Shown here: positions 41,597 to 50,606 of the stretch, piece by piece
Numbering within the stretch: the first letter of the stretch is position 1
Layout: each line of letters begins with the position of its first letter
Assembly: GCA_963729795.1 (NCBI GenBank)
Contig: CAVSPC010000056.1
Location: 1 to 64,000, forward strand
From: CAWBBA01 sp963729795
GTDB taxonomy: Bacteria > Desulfobacterota > Desulfomonilia > Desulfomonilales > Desulfomonilaceae
Length of the DNA stretch: 64,000 nt
Direction of reading: 5' to 3'
The notes under the pieces: model-generated
The model's database searches: none
What the model was told of the DNA's origin: nothing
The model's input: only the letters and a program-made list of their open reading frames with translations
Translations under genes and position numbers: made by a program

Positions 41597-42862
41597 ATGG
41601 ATGATATAAAACGGAAATATAGGACGGTCATGGATGATCATTTCCCTGAGACGATGAAGATTATCTTCGGGAATCAGGAGTTGGAATACAGGAAACGGAC
41701 ATGGAAGATTGCCGATTCGTCCGGGATTTTAGTGGAAAAGGGCCTACGATACGGCGAAAATCCCGGCCAGGAGGCTGCTCTTTACGAATTGACATCAGGC
41801 AACCTGGTGCTGGGCGACTGCAAATTTGTGGAGCCCGGAAAGGGTCTGGTCAGCTCGCTGAGCGAGCCGGAGATGATCCAAGCCGGGAAGCACCCAGGCA
41901 AAATCAATCTCACCGATGTGGACAACGCGCTAAATATACTGAAATTTCTTATGAAATCACCTGCCTGCGCAATAATGAAGCACAACAATCCTTGCGGTGT
42001 GGCAGTTCACGAAGATATGTCAGAAGCATATTGCAGGGCCAACATGGCTGACCGCATAGCTGCTTTCGGCGGGGCAGCGGTTTTGAATCGCCCGATGGAC
42101 AAAGTTACCGCGGAATTGATTGCACAGAATTACCTCGAAGTAGTGGCCGCGCCCGATTTTGAAGAGGGTGCTGTGGAGATTCTTTCCAGGCGCAGAAACC
42201 TGCGGATACTGGCAGTGCCGAGGATCGACAGACTTCAGGACTATGTGACCGTCCGCTTTGTTGATTTCAAATCACTCATGGACGGCGGAATCATAGTTCA
42301 ACAATCCTCGGTTAATGCCATTCTGTCGCCGGGAGACCTTGTTCAGGCCCGGGCGCATCATCAGGATAGGGAATATGTGATAGAGCGTCTCCCAACCGGG
42401 CGAGAGATACAGGACATGATTTTTGGCTGGGCAGTTGAGCAGGGCGTCACATCGAATTCAGTTTTGTATGTGAAAGACGGCTGCACCGTTGGTATCGGGA
42501 CAGGCGAGCAAGACCGGGTGGGTGTCGCTGAACTTGCAGTAGTCAAAGCGTATACGAAGTACCGGGATCGCCTGGCTTTCGAGCGTTATAAGGTTCCCTT
42601 CTACGAGCTGAATGACGAGACGATTCGTGAAAGCCTGGACATGGAAACGCGGCAGTGCAAAGCCGGTTTGTTGGGATCGGTGATGGTTTCCGACGCATTT
42701 TTCCCGTTCAGAGACGGAGTGGAAGTAGGCATAAAGGAAGGCGTCTCTGCAATAGTCCATCCTGGCGGCTCCGAACGGGACTTCGAGTCGATTCAGGCTT
42801 GCAATGAGGCAACTCCTCAGGTGAGCATGATGTTCACAAATCAACGAGCTTTCAAGCATTGA
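41597..42862 (+). CDS. purH: AICAR transformylase (PurH C-terminal domain only)
   Basis: 421 residues from the ATG with AGGAGAG upstream. It contains the AICAR formyltransferase hallmarks GLRYGENPGQEAALYEL, SPACAIMKHNNPCGVAV, GTGEQDRVGVAELAV and VSAIVHPGGSERDFESI. The enzyme adds the last formyl carbon in IMP synthesis. Bacterial PurH is normally about 520 residues with an N-terminal MGS-like IMP cyclohydrolase domain. Here that domain is absent, and no piece of it is found in other frames upstream. IMP cyclohydrolase must be encoded elsewhere. Confidence 0.88.
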   Translation: MDDIKRKYRTVMDDHFPETMKIIFGNQELEYRKRTWKIADSSGILVEKGLRYGENPGQEAALYELTSGNLVLGDCKFVEPGKGLVSSLSEPEMIQAGKHPGKINLTDVDNALNILKFLMKSPACAIMKHNNPCGVAVHEDMSEAYCRANMADRIAAFGGAAVLNRPMDKVTAELIAQNYLEVVAAPDFEEGAVEILSRRRNLRILAVPRIDRLQDYVTVRFVDFKSLMDGGIIVQQSSVNAILSPGDLVQARAHHQDREYVIERLPTGREIQDMIFGWAVEQGVTSNSVLYVKDGCTVGIGTGEQDRVGVAELAVVKAYTKYRDRLAFERYKVPFYELNDETIRESLDMETRQCKAGLLGSVMVSDAFFPFRDGVEVGIKEGVSAIVHPGGSERDFESIQACNEATPQVSMMFTNQRAFKH

Positions 42863-42918
42863 GCCGGCCCACTACCGGTGTTGCCCGAGCAGTGGGCTTC
42901 GGGGTCGAGAAACGAAAG

Positions 42919-43608
42919 ATGATAAAAGGACCCCTTGCCTTATTGTTACTTGGGATAGTCGTATTGCAGCCTGAACCTTCAGCCGCACTTTCCTTCCAGG
43001 AAGTGGACAGTCGCATTCAGGCCAGCGACACCGCGCTAAAAGGCGCCCTTGATATGCCCGAGCGAGGTATTCCCAAAGACTTGCTCCGAAGATGCCGAGG
43101 ACTGGCAATTTTCCCGGCGGTTCTAAAGGTGGGCCTGGTACTTGGGGTGAGTTTCGGAAAAGGAATTGTCCTTAGGAGAGACGAGAAAACCGGACAGTGG
43201 AACGGCCCTGCTTTCTTTACTATTCGGGCTGGTAGTGTGGGGCTTCAAGCAGGCGCGCAGACCACTGACCTAATTCTTCTCGTGATGAATGAGGAAGGCG
43301 TTGAAGGACTTTTGGAGGATAAATTCACACTTGGAGCAGATGTTTCCGTTGCCGCTGGCCCTGTGGGAAGAGTGGCTTCAGCAGAAACTAACGTTCGACT
43401 CGAATCGGGCATTTTGTCCTATTCGAGATCAAAGGGCTTGTTCGCAGGTTTCGCCCTCAAAGGCGCAGAACTCAAACCTGACCAGGAGGCCAACGAGGTC
43501 TATTATGGAAAAGGCATCACTGTTCAGGACGTCCTTTATGAAGGCAAAGGATCCATTTCAGATAATGCGCGCCTTCTTCTCAAAAACCTGGAGGACGCAA
43601 CCCGTTGA
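42919..43608 (+). CDS. SYLF (Ysc84/DUF500) lipid-binding protein
   Basis: 229 residues from ATG 42919 with a signal peptide (MIKGPLALLLLGIVVLQPEPSAAL). The body has the family pattern: IPKDLLRRCRGLAIFPAVLKVGLVLGVSFGKGIVL, FFTIRAGSVGLQAGAQTTDLILLVMNEEGVEGLL, TLGADVSVAAGPVGR and YSRSKGLFAGFALKGAEL. Bacterial SYLF proteins are exported and thought to bind lipids of the envelope. It follows purH by 56 bases but is functionally unrelated to it. Confidence 0.88.
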   Translation: MIKGPLALLLLGIVVLQPEPSAALSFQEVDSRIQASDTALKGALDMPERGIPKDLLRRCRGLAIFPAVLKVGLVLGVSFGKGIVLRRDEKTGQWNGPAFFTIRAGSVGLQAGAQTTDLILLVMNEEGVEGLLEDKFTLGADVSVAAGPVGRVASAETNVRLESGILSYSRSKGLFAGFALKGAELKPDQEANEVYYGKGITVQDVLYEGKGSISDNARLLLKNLEDATR

Positions 43609-43711
43609 GGCAGCGCGCTATTGATAAAGCCTGTTCATTAACCCCTATGAGATCCTTGTCTGCTAAAATTGCCGTCGCAGTGTCACACCAGATGACGATC
43701 CACCGCCGAGA

Positions 43712-44380
43712 ATGGAAGTAGATGCTTTGACTCGAGTTAATTCTAACGGCAGGGAAAAAGCATTCCAACGCCACTTTTCCGTAATGTCCTGCGCTTCTCT
43801 CATCGCTCCCTTCACGTTGGTCGTATGTTTTCTCCTGTACCCAAACGGCTGTTCCGGCCAACAGACGTCTGAAGAACCTTCTTCGAAGATTGTGATCCTG
43901 AAGCAAAGGCACATTCTGGAGTTCCATCAGAATGGAAAGCCTGTGAGGACTTACAGGGTTTGTCTTGGATTGAACCCGCTCGGTTCCAAGCGAGTCACCG
44001 GCGATGCAAAAACCCCTGAGGGAGAGTATTTCATTTGTTATAAGAATGCCGCGAGCCGTTTCCATCGCTTCCTGGGTATCAGCTATCCAAGCGCGGCAGA
44101 CGCCCAGACCGCGTTTGAGAGCGGTCTAATATCGCTCGATAAAAGGGATTATATCGTGAACACTCTTAGGACTGGGAAAGCCCCTCCCTGGGATACTACG
44201 TTGGGCGGCTGGGTCGGAATACACGGGTATCCGAGCGATGAAAATGAGAGAAAATGGGTGACGCTTCTCTACCCTAAACCTGACGACTGGACGGACGGGT
44301 GTATAGCTATGTGGGATTTTGAAATTGAGGAGCTATTTTCCAAGGTCTCTCTGGGAACACCTGTTATTATCTCGCCCTGA
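43712..44380 (+). CDS. L,D-transpeptidase (YkuD domain)
   Basis: 222 residues with an N-terminal anchor or signal (SCASLIAPFTLVVCFLLYPNG). The YkuD domain begins SKIVILKQRHILEFHQNGKPVRTYRV and has KTPEGEYFI, GIHGYP with the conserved His and DWTDGCIAMWDFEIEEL with the catalytic Cys. It would form 3-3 cross-links in peptidoglycan or attach proteins to it. The translation start is uncertain; a later ATG (MSCASL) would give a shorter signal. Confidence 0.9.
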   Translation: MEVDALTRVNSNGREKAFQRHFSVMSCASLIAPFTLVVCFLLYPNGCSGQQTSEEPSSKIVILKQRHILEFHQNGKPVRTYRVCLGLNPLGSKRVTGDAKTPEGEYFICYKNAASRFHRFLGISYPSAADAQTAFESGLISLDKRDYIVNTLRTGKAPPWDTTLGGWVGIHGYPSDENERKWVTLLYPKPDDWTDGCIAMWDFEIEELFSKVSLGTPVIISP

Positions 44381-44455
44381 GACTAATGCGCCGTCAAACG
44401 AGTGACAATCCCAGACAGGATATGGCAGGCAGTCCCCGCCGGCGACTCGCGAACA

Positions 44456-44477
44456 ACAGGCACGGAGACCGGTCCTA
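44456..44477 (+). repeat. Short REP-like repeat, family C
   Basis: ACAGGCACGGAGACCGGTCC, matching units at 29069-29090 and 30921-30941. It lies in the 290-base gap between converging genes, which holds no gene. Confidence 0.5.
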
Positions 44478-44673
44478 AGTGGATTGCCGCGCGCGGACAC
44501 GATGACATGTGGGGGCGAGTTTGAAACCCTCCCCCACCAGAAATAAGGCGTGACTTGCTTGAAAACGAATCGGGATGACTCCTATTGTCTCATGCTGTGC
44601 ATGCTGAAAGTCTTGGCCTATTCTCCGCCGTGGAGTTCCCAGTAAGATTCAATGGCCGTGCTGCGGGGTCCTT

Positions 44674-45312
44674 TCAGGATTGGTTGTTCTTGCGGGACCC
44701 AGTTTTGGCAAGGTCCTGCTCGTTTTGCTTCAGGTAGTTTTCGGCCTGCTGGATCAGGATTTTCAGGTCAGGTACTGACATCGTGTGCAGGTAATCTATT
44801 TCTCCCTGAATCTCCTTCAAGATGTTGGCAAGTTTGGCCTGCCGCTCTTCAACCACCAGAAGAGTCGTGGCAACCTCCGTGGAAAGACCTGAGAGGCCTA
44901 GGATCCTCTTTCTGCTCAACAGCCAGATTGTGACCGGGAAACCTATGGCTATGATTATCAAGGCGATTACCATCAGCCTTACATACTTGACCAGCTCCGC
45001 GCCGAGCATTTTGTTGACGTATGACCGCTCCTCGGCTTTTTCGCCCGTGCTCTTGATGGACTTGAGCGTTTTTTCTATCATTGATATCCGCTCATCGGGG
45101 GTCAATTTTGGCTGATCTGCGGCATTTTCTGCAGCAGCTTCGGCACCTGACGTTAAAACCTCAGACTTTGAGGGAACCGGAATCCCTGATGTTTCCTGGC
45201 CAAAGGCCCCGATCTCATTCAGGCAACAGAATGTCGCAACTAGCGCTAGGCAACACACACACCTGATGATGAAAAAACCAACTTGCCTTATGTCCGACTT
45301 TCTGTCTGTCAT
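44674..45312 (-). CDS. Membrane protein with coiled coil, unknown function
   Basis: 212 residues. A signal or anchor segment (FFIIRCVCCLALVATFCCLNEIGAFG) is followed by an acidic stretch, a second helix (YVRLMVIALIIIAIGFPVTIWLL) and a C-terminal coiled coil (VATTLLVVEERQAKLANILKEIQGEIDYL...). It is encoded 13 bases downstream of the PLP enzyme gene and may share its transcript. No family was recognised. Confidence 0.6.
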   Translation of the reverse strand: MTDRKSDIRQVGFFIIRCVCCLALVATFCCLNEIGAFGQETSGIPVPSKSEVLTSGAEAAAENAADQPKLTPDERISMIEKTLKSIKSTGEKAEERSYVNKMLGAELVKYVRLMVIALIIIAIGFPVTIWLLSRKRILGLSGLSTEVATTLLVVEERQAKLANILKEIQGEIDYLHTMSVPDLKILIQQAENYLKQNEQDLAKTGSRKNNQS

Positions 45313-45325
45313 GTTCGTAACCCCA

Positions 45326-46549
45326 TCATTTGATAATGCCTATTTCCTTTCCCACGCGGCCACATGTCTCGACGACCGTTTTCAAGTCCTCCAAGGTATG
45401 TGTCGCCATCAGACACATCCTTATTCTTTGGGCGCCTGGCTGCACTCCCGGGGCCAAAATGCAATTGGTAAAGAGCCCCTCATCAAAAAGGCGTTTCCAG
45501 AAGTAAAGTGTGCGCATATCGTCTCCCACAATTAAAGGGACAATGGGAGTCTGAGTCGGCCCGGGATCGAACCCTAGCGCACTGATCTCTTTCATCAGGA
45601 AGCGTGTATTTTCCCAAAGACTCTCTCTGATTTGCGGCTCTGTTTGGATCACCTCAAGCGCGGCCTGAACGGCAGCTATAGCCGATGGAGGCATAGAGGC
45701 CGAAAAGATCAGGGCGCGGGAATGATGCTTTATATATGAAATGACGCGCTCCTCTCCCGCAACGAAACCGCCCAGGGAGGCAAAAGATTTACTGAAGGTA
45801 CCCATGACCAGATCCACCTCGTCCGTTAGGCCGAAGTGCTCCAGGGTCCCTCTTCCGTTTTGGCCCAGTACCCCAAGGCCGTGAGCGTCGTCCACCATGA
45901 TCCTGGCACCAAATTCCTTAGCTGTGGCCACAATGTCCGGAAGGGGGGCGATGTCTCCTTCCATGCTGTACACACCATCAACAATTACAAGTATCCCATC
46001 GGAGTCAGAACTGGCTTCAAGATTCCTGCGAAGAGACTCAACATCGTTGTGGCGGAATCGCCTCACTCTGCCGAAGCCAAGGCGGACAGCGTCGAGAATG
46101 CTCGCATGTACAAGGCGGTCAACGATGACCGTATCAGTCCTCATGAGGAGAGGTGCAATGACGCCCTGGTTGGTCAAAAAACCGGTGGTGAAAACAAGTG
46201 CTGCATCCTTCCCGATAAAGCGAGCAAGTGAGGTTTCGAGCTTCTCGTGGAGATCGAGAGTGCCGTTGAGGAAACGCGAACCCGAACAGCTCGTTCCGAA
46301 CTCCTCCAAGGCTCGCATAGCAGCCTGCTTGACCTTGGGATGAGTGGTCAGCCCCAAATAGTTGTTGGAGCCGACCATGATCGTGTCTCGCCCATCTACA
46401 GTGCAATGCGGGCCGTTTAGGGCAGAGATTGCTCTGAAGTACGGGTAGATCCCCGATGATATGGCTTCTGCAAGCCCCAGTTCCATACCGTTTTCGGAAA
46501 TAACAGGATTGCGGGTAAACGAAAAGCATTTCTCAAAAAGATCGGACAT
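45326..46549 (-). CDS. PLP-dependent alpha-oxoamine synthase (serine palmitoyltransferase/AONS/KBL-like)
   Basis: 407 residues of the alpha-oxoamine synthase family, which condenses an amino acid with an acyl-CoA. It contains SNNYLGLTTHPKV, the Gly-rich GTSCSGSRFLNGTLDLHEKLE, VDDAHGLGVLG with the PLP-pairing Asp, TFSKSFASLGGFVAG with the PLP lysine and IRMCLMATHTLEDL. The KHHSRALIFSASMPPS segment and N-terminal length look more like bacterial serine palmitoyltransferases or KBL than BioF. No biotin or threonine genes are nearby. A role in sphingolipid-type lipid synthesis is possible but unproven. Confidence 0.8.
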   Translation of the reverse strand: MSDLFEKCFSFTRNPVISENGMELGLAEAISSGIYPYFRAISALNGPHCTVDGRDTIMVGSNNYLGLTTHPKVKQAAMRALEEFGTSCSGSRFLNGTLDLHEKLETSLARFIGKDAALVFTTGFLTNQGVIAPLLMRTDTVIVDRLVHASILDAVRLGFGRVRRFRHNDVESLRRNLEASSDSDGILVIVDGVYSMEGDIAPLPDIVATAKEFGARIMVDDAHGLGVLGQNGRGTLEHFGLTDEVDLVMGTFSKSFASLGGFVAGEERVISYIKHHSRALIFSASMPPSAIAAVQAALEVIQTEPQIRESLWENTRFLMKEISALGFDPGPTQTPIVPLIVGDDMRTLYFWKRLFDEGLFTNCILAPGVQPGAQRIRMCLMATHTLEDLKTVVETCGRVGKEIGIIK

Positions 46550-46724
46550 GGTGCAATGTTCCCGTCTAATTTGACTTTCTGCCCCTAGCCCTTACGGCTT
46601 AGCGGAAAATAACAGGCAGTGTGGACGGGATGCTTACCCTCCCTCATTTTAACGTGACGTTCAGTTAAAAACGACTGCCTATGCACACTTGAATCCGGCT
46701 GGACCACAGGGAGCCCCATAGTGC

Positions 46725-46994
46725 ATGAAATCAGATTCACGAGAACTGCCCTTCATGCTTTTGGGCGACTGCCACTCTGTGTCGGGAATGCCGCTCAACT
46801 TGTTCGGGGTAAATTTGCAAATTGTGCCTCAAGATCGCCGGAGGCTACCGGGCAGTCCGAAAGCCTCCCATCATTTATGCCCTACAAACGCGCAACTCGT
46901 CAAGGCTTGGGCTGGAACGCAACTAGGCTGCGAATCGGTCCATCCAAATAATGAGAAAGAGCTCAGATCGAACGTCCACGATTCTGAAAAGTGA
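46725..46994 (+). CDS. Doubtful small protein, 89 residues
   Basis: ATG frame beginning MKSDSRELPFMLLGDCHSV whose stop directly abuts a perfect terminator hairpin, the only argument for it. GGGAG lies about 11 bases upstream. No recognisable domain. Confidence 0.25.
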   Translation: MKSDSRELPFMLLGDCHSVSGMPLNLFGVNLQIVPQDRRRLPGSPKASHHLCPTNAQLVKAWAGTQLGCESVHPNNEKELRSNVHDSEK

Positions 46995-47020
46995 AAAGAG
47001 GGCCTGAGGAGGCCCTCTTT
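46995..47020. terminator. Strong terminator of the sat operon (bidirectional shape)
   Basis: AAAGAGGGCCT (46995-47005) pairs with AGGCCCTCTTT (47010-47020), eleven perfect pairs with a four-base loop, flanked by T-rich sequence when read on the minus strand. It lies 39 bases past the end of the last minus-strand gene. Confidence 0.75.
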
Positions 47021-47059
47021 ATCGTTCAAGCGCCGACTTTCACAAAGATAATGCGGCTG

Positions 47060-47359
47060 CTAGTAGCCTTGCAGGAAGTCGGCCAGGATGTCCACCGATT
47101 GCTTTTCAACGATTTTGTCGAAAATCTTGTCTTTGACTTCCTTGGGGAGGAGTTCGATGCTCTTGGTAGTGGCGCTGTCGAATTTGGCTGTCGGAAACGT
47201 TTTTAGAATCTTTTCCTTCTGAGCGTCGTTTGCATAGACCCGAAGTACTTTCAAACCTGCGAGCATTTCTTCCGGCAGGTCGGAAAGTCCGGCCTTTTGC
47301 AGCTTTGCGTATCTGTCCTCGTTGATCCAGATATTAATCGGATATTTTTCTTCGGCCAT
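47060..47359 (-). CDS. Small conserved-looking protein downstream of sat
   Basis: 99 residues from the ATG ending at 47359, with GGAGG upstream. It begins only 11 bases after the sat stop and precedes the terminator, so it is the second gene of the sat operon. It is highly charged and helical (NEDRYAKLQKAGLSDLPEEMLAGLKVLRVYANDAQKEKILKTFPTAKFD) without cysteines, metal motifs or a signal. The family is not recognised. A regulatory or stabilising partner of sulfate activation is suggested only by position. Confidence 0.6.
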   Translation of the reverse strand: MAEEKYPINIWINEDRYAKLQKAGLSDLPEEMLAGLKVLRVYANDAQKEKILKTFPTAKFDSATTKSIELLPKEVKDKIFDKIVEKQSVDILADFLQGY

Positions 47360-47370
47360 GTTGTAACCTC

Positions 47371-48627
47371 CTACTTCAGGGGCGGGATTTCGAAAACAGG
47401 AATCCTCTTTTCGAGATAGGTGTCGGTGACGAACGGGGAGCCAAAGCCATACTTTTCCCCGCATTCAATCATTACGTCAAACACTTCAGGTCTATAAATG
47501 AGGCGAGGCGGTTTGACGCCGTCCTGCACGATGCTTCTCATTACTGTTCCACTGAATTTCTGCCATTCTTTTTTGTGGTTGCAAATACCTTCAGAGGTAA
47601 TTTCGCCACAATGCGGGCAATAGAGCCAATTCATGGAATAAACCGGTGTGATTTTCAGCTCATCCTGCACCGTTGCCAAAAGATGATGAGCGTCGTACGC
47701 GCCGTAGTAAGTTCCCACGCCAGCGTGATCTCTGCCATACATGTGATGAGTGAGGCCGAGATTGGTTCTCAGGGCTGCATGGAATATTGCTTCTTTGGGG
47801 CCCGCATACCTCATATCCCAGAATGTCAGTGAGGTCAGGTGGTTATGGTCGCCGAAATATCCCGCTTTTCTTAGCTCGTCATGCGTAAGGATGATGGCTT
47901 CGTCGATATAATCACCTTTACGTTTTTCGCCGATGATCGCGTTTACCAAAACTCCAACAAGAGGCTTTTCGATGGGCAACTCCGCGTACGTCTGCAACCA
48001 AGCTCCCTTCATGAGCCATTCATGTCCGGTATGGGGAACGTTCCTGGTCTGATGGGCGACGATTCTTTCCCAGCCCTTGTCTTTGAACCGCTTTCTCATT
48101 TCTAGAGGGGGGATGAAGTAAGGATCGTATGGGGCATTGATTTTCGGGCGTTGCACGAGAGTCACTTTTCCACCGACGAATTTATCTTTGCAATCATAGA
48201 TTCGAGCACAGCCAGGGTGCTTTGCCTCATCAGTTCCGAAAATTGCAAGGCACATGGCCTTCTTATCGTAATCGAATATCTCTTCAATCTCAAAAATTGC
48301 CATGGGATTGCCGCCGTAGGTCAGCACAACGGAATTACCCGCCTTCAAGTTGTATTTGGAGATCTCCTCATCGGAAACGTCAAAGAGGAGGGGAATGCTC
48401 CAAACAACACCATTCTTGAGCCTCATGTTCTTGCAAACGGAATCCACATCGGCCTTGTTCATGAAACCTTCGATGGGTGTGAAGTATCCATAGGTTAATC
48501 CTATGACTTCATTTGCGATCTGGCTCCGGATTGGAATTTGGGTAAGACCCTTGATCTTCGCGGCAGCCTCCTTCGGCTCCAGGATCCGCTCTACAATCTG
48601 TTTTCCACCGTGTCCTATTTCCGCCAT
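47371..48627 (-). CDS. sat: Sulfate adenylyltransferase (ATP sulfurylase)
   Basis: Activates sulfate to APS with ATP, the first step of dissimilatory sulfate reduction. It is 418 residues, the homo-oligomeric Sat type. It has the active-site motifs AHQTRNVPHTGHEWLMKGA and YGRDHAGVGTYYGAY, plus a CPHCGEITSEGICNH zinc-binding-like segment typical of dissimilatory enzymes. The ribosome site AAAGGAGAAAAAAT is strong. It forms a two-gene operon with the 99-residue protein. Its presence is the best single clue to the organism's lifestyle. Confidence 0.96.
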   Translation of the reverse strand: MAEIGHGGKQIVERILEPKEAAAKIKGLTQIPIRSQIANEVIGLTYGYFTPIEGFMNKADVDSVCKNMRLKNGVVWSIPLLFDVSDEEISKYNLKAGNSVVLTYGGNPMAIFEIEEIFDYDKKAMCLAIFGTDEAKHPGCARIYDCKDKFVGGKVTLVQRPKINAPYDPYFIPPLEMRKRFKDKGWERIVAHQTRNVPHTGHEWLMKGAWLQTYAELPIEKPLVGVLVNAIIGEKRKGDYIDEAIILTHDELRKAGYFGDHNHLTSLTFWDMRYAGPKEAIFHAALRTNLGLTHHMYGRDHAGVGTYYGAYDAHHLLATVQDELKITPVYSMNWLYCPHCGEITSEGICNHKKEWQKFSGTVMRSIVQDGVKPPRLIYRPEVFDVMIECGEKYGFGSPFVTDTYLEKRIPVFEIPPLK

Positions 48628-48936
48628 ATTTTTTCTCCTTTCTTCACCTTAAAGTCTCAACTCGACTTTAGGAAGAAGTCCTATAGGGCTTCAAAAAACT
48701 GCATCAGCCTCAGTACGATGCTCTTACTCCGCCCAATAACGTTTCGAAAGATGGAATGGAACAGCAATGACAGTCGTGAAAGTGGTTTACTGTAGTGAAA
48801 CTGCGGCCTTCTGTCAAGACCAAAAACTCTCACCCATTTGGCGAAGCTAGATTTTCAGCGCCCCTGCCCGTACGCATGGGCAAGGCCAGAATAAGATTAT
48901 GGAAGACCTCTTCCGGCTATGACGACTGTTTTGATC
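48628..48936. other. Upstream region of sat
   Basis: 309 bases between sat and the M23 peptidase gene. It must hold the sat promoter; no clear box pair was found. The leader before sat is A-rich (GAAAGGAGAAAAAAT on the minus strand). No gene is seen. Confidence 0.35.
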
Positions 48937-49854
48937 TCATCGTCTCGCGGTCAGCAAATCCGGCACTCGCCAATGTGCGCGCACAGGCCCCATTGGGGAG
49001 TCGCTGAAACGCTTTGCAATGAGAATTCCGGAGAGTTCGTTGGGAGAGAAATACGCCAGAGGGTTGTACACCTTGTTTATTACACGAACTTCCAGGTGGA
49101 GATGCGGTCCGGTAGAACGCCCGGTGTTTCCGACGAGTGCAATCTTTTGGCCGCGGCGTACCCGCTGGTTCTTCTTGACCTTGATCGCGCTCAGATGCGC
49201 ATAATACGTGTAAACACCTCGACCGTGATCTATGAGGACTGTATTGCCATATCGCCGAAATCTCTTGCGGCTTCCCGTGAAAATCACGCGTCCATCCGCG
49301 CAGGCTAGTACGGGGTGGCCGATTGGCGCTGCAATGTCGAGTCCTTTGTGAAAACGACCCCATCGGTAACCGAATGGAGAAGTGAGAACTCCTCCAAGCA
49401 CAGGAAATTTGAGTTCTGGAACGACAGGATCTCGCTTGCCTCGAATGGGGGCCGAAAGCTTGAAGTTATGTTTCCTTGCTGCCGAGCTTGCTGTCGCACT
49501 TTTTTCCCATCGCAAATCTTTTTCGCCGTCCGCCAGCAGCGCCTCGGAAGGGAGAAACACCTCGTCTCCTTTCTTTAGAGCGTAAGGAGGAAGAATCCTG
49601 TTGATTTTTGCTACCTTGGCCAGATCCAGGCCGTAGACATCACAAATTTGCCGGAGGTTTTCTCCCGCTGAGACGATATGAAACGCCCCCTCTTTTTGAG
49701 GAGCCGCAAATGGCGAATTCTTTTTCGCGATATCAACTTTTTGTTGAGAAGTGGATTTTAAGTCCGGAGTCTTCTTGACTATTCCTACGGTAGTTGAGCA
49801 GGAAGCAAACAAAGGCAGGAGAATCGCCGCAAACCATTTGACTGTACGATCCAT
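48937..49854 (-). CDS. LysM and M23 peptidase lipoprotein (NlpD/murein hydrolase-like)
   Basis: 305 residues from the ATG ending at 49854 with GGAG upstream. The signal peptide ends in a lipobox (LLPLFASCS). A LysM domain (HIVSAGENLRQICDVYGLDLAKVAKINRI) binds peptidoglycan, and the C-terminal M23 domain has FHKGLDIAAPIG with the HxxxD zinc motif and GPHLHLEVRV with HLH. It is either an active endopeptidase or an amidase activator of the NlpD/EnvC type. All zinc ligands appear present, favouring activity. Confidence 0.9.
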   Translation of the reverse strand: MDRTVKWFAAILLPLFASCSTTVGIVKKTPDLKSTSQQKVDIAKKNSPFAAPQKEGAFHIVSAGENLRQICDVYGLDLAKVAKINRILPPYALKKGDEVFLPSEALLADGEKDLRWEKSATASSAARKHNFKLSAPIRGKRDPVVPELKFPVLGGVLTSPFGYRWGRFHKGLDIAAPIGHPVLACADGRVIFTGSRKRFRRYGNTVLIDHGRGVYTYYAHLSAIKVKKNQRVRRGQKIALVGNTGRSTGPHLHLEVRVINKVYNPLAYFSPNELSGILIAKRFSDSPMGPVRAHWRVPDLLTARR

Positions 49855-50153
49855 ACCTTCTCCAAGCAAAAAATCCAATCCATTAGAGCGCCATTGTATC
49901 GTTTGTTGACGTTTATGTCAATTATAAAAGGGACTAATAAATATTTATTTATGTATATTCTAGATTGTCGCTGTAACTTGTTGGGGTGGAGAAGCCGACG
50001 GAGACACACAGGCCACGAAAGAGGTGATAAATCTTATCTGCGTCTCTGTGTGTCTCGTCTTTTGCTAACGAACGGATCTGGGCATCAGAGTCCGGAAGTA
50101 GGACCAATTTCCGGCAAAACGACAACGGTTCGCTACGCGTTTTCTCCAACCGA

Positions 50154-50606
50154 TCATTTCCCGTGTGGGGGTACGGTCTTGCCAGCAGCGGCCGGCTTGG
50201 GGGCCTCGTTAACCTTTTGAGTCTCCTGGGGACTTTGCTTGGCCACCAGCCCTGCCAGTTCTTGTTTGACGCTGCCAAGCTCGTCCTTATAGTCTTTCAC
50301 TTGCCTGGTCAGATTCGATTGGGCATTCTTTTTGATCTGGTTCATCTGGTTTTCCAAGGTGGCAATGTGAGCATCCAGTTGAACCCTCTGCTTTACGAGG
50401 CTATCAATCGAAGCTGCGATCGCCTTCATCTGTGGGTCCAATCCCTGCTCACTCTGTAGCTTCGCCTGATTGATCTGGCTTTGTAGGCGTTCAGTTTTTT
50501 GTTTGAGCAGAGTGATCTGGCTCGTAAAGTCTAGGGCATAGCAGGTCAGGCAAAGCGCCACCATGAGAATTGAAAGAGTCATCGTCGGGACGACAATCTT
50601 CTTCAT
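50154..50606 (-). CDS. Exported coiled-coil protein, unknown function
   Basis: 150 residues with GAGGAG before the ATG. The signal peptide (KKIVVPTMTLSILMVALCLTCYA) is followed by a continuous coiled coil (LLKQKTERLQSQINQAKLQSEQ and LDAHIATLENQMNQIKKNAQ) and a short Pro/Ala/Lys tail. It could be a periplasmic spacer or a lipoprotein-like structural protein. No family recognised. Confidence 0.6.
   Translation of the reverse strand: MKKIVVPTMTLSILMVALCLTCYALDFTSQITLLKQKTERLQSQINQAKLQSEQGLDPQMKAIAASIDSLVKQRVQLDAHIATLENQMNQIKKNAQSNLTRQVKDYKDELGSVKQELAGLVAKQSPQETQKVNEAPKPAAAGKTVPPHGK

Larger units (their letters stand above)
46550..47059. other. Intergenic region ahead of the sat operon terminator
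   Basis: Contains a doubtful plus-strand frame (46725-46994) and the strong hairpin at 46995-47020. The left 150 bases, upstream of the PLP enzyme gene, should hold its promoter; none is obvious. Confidence 0.4.
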
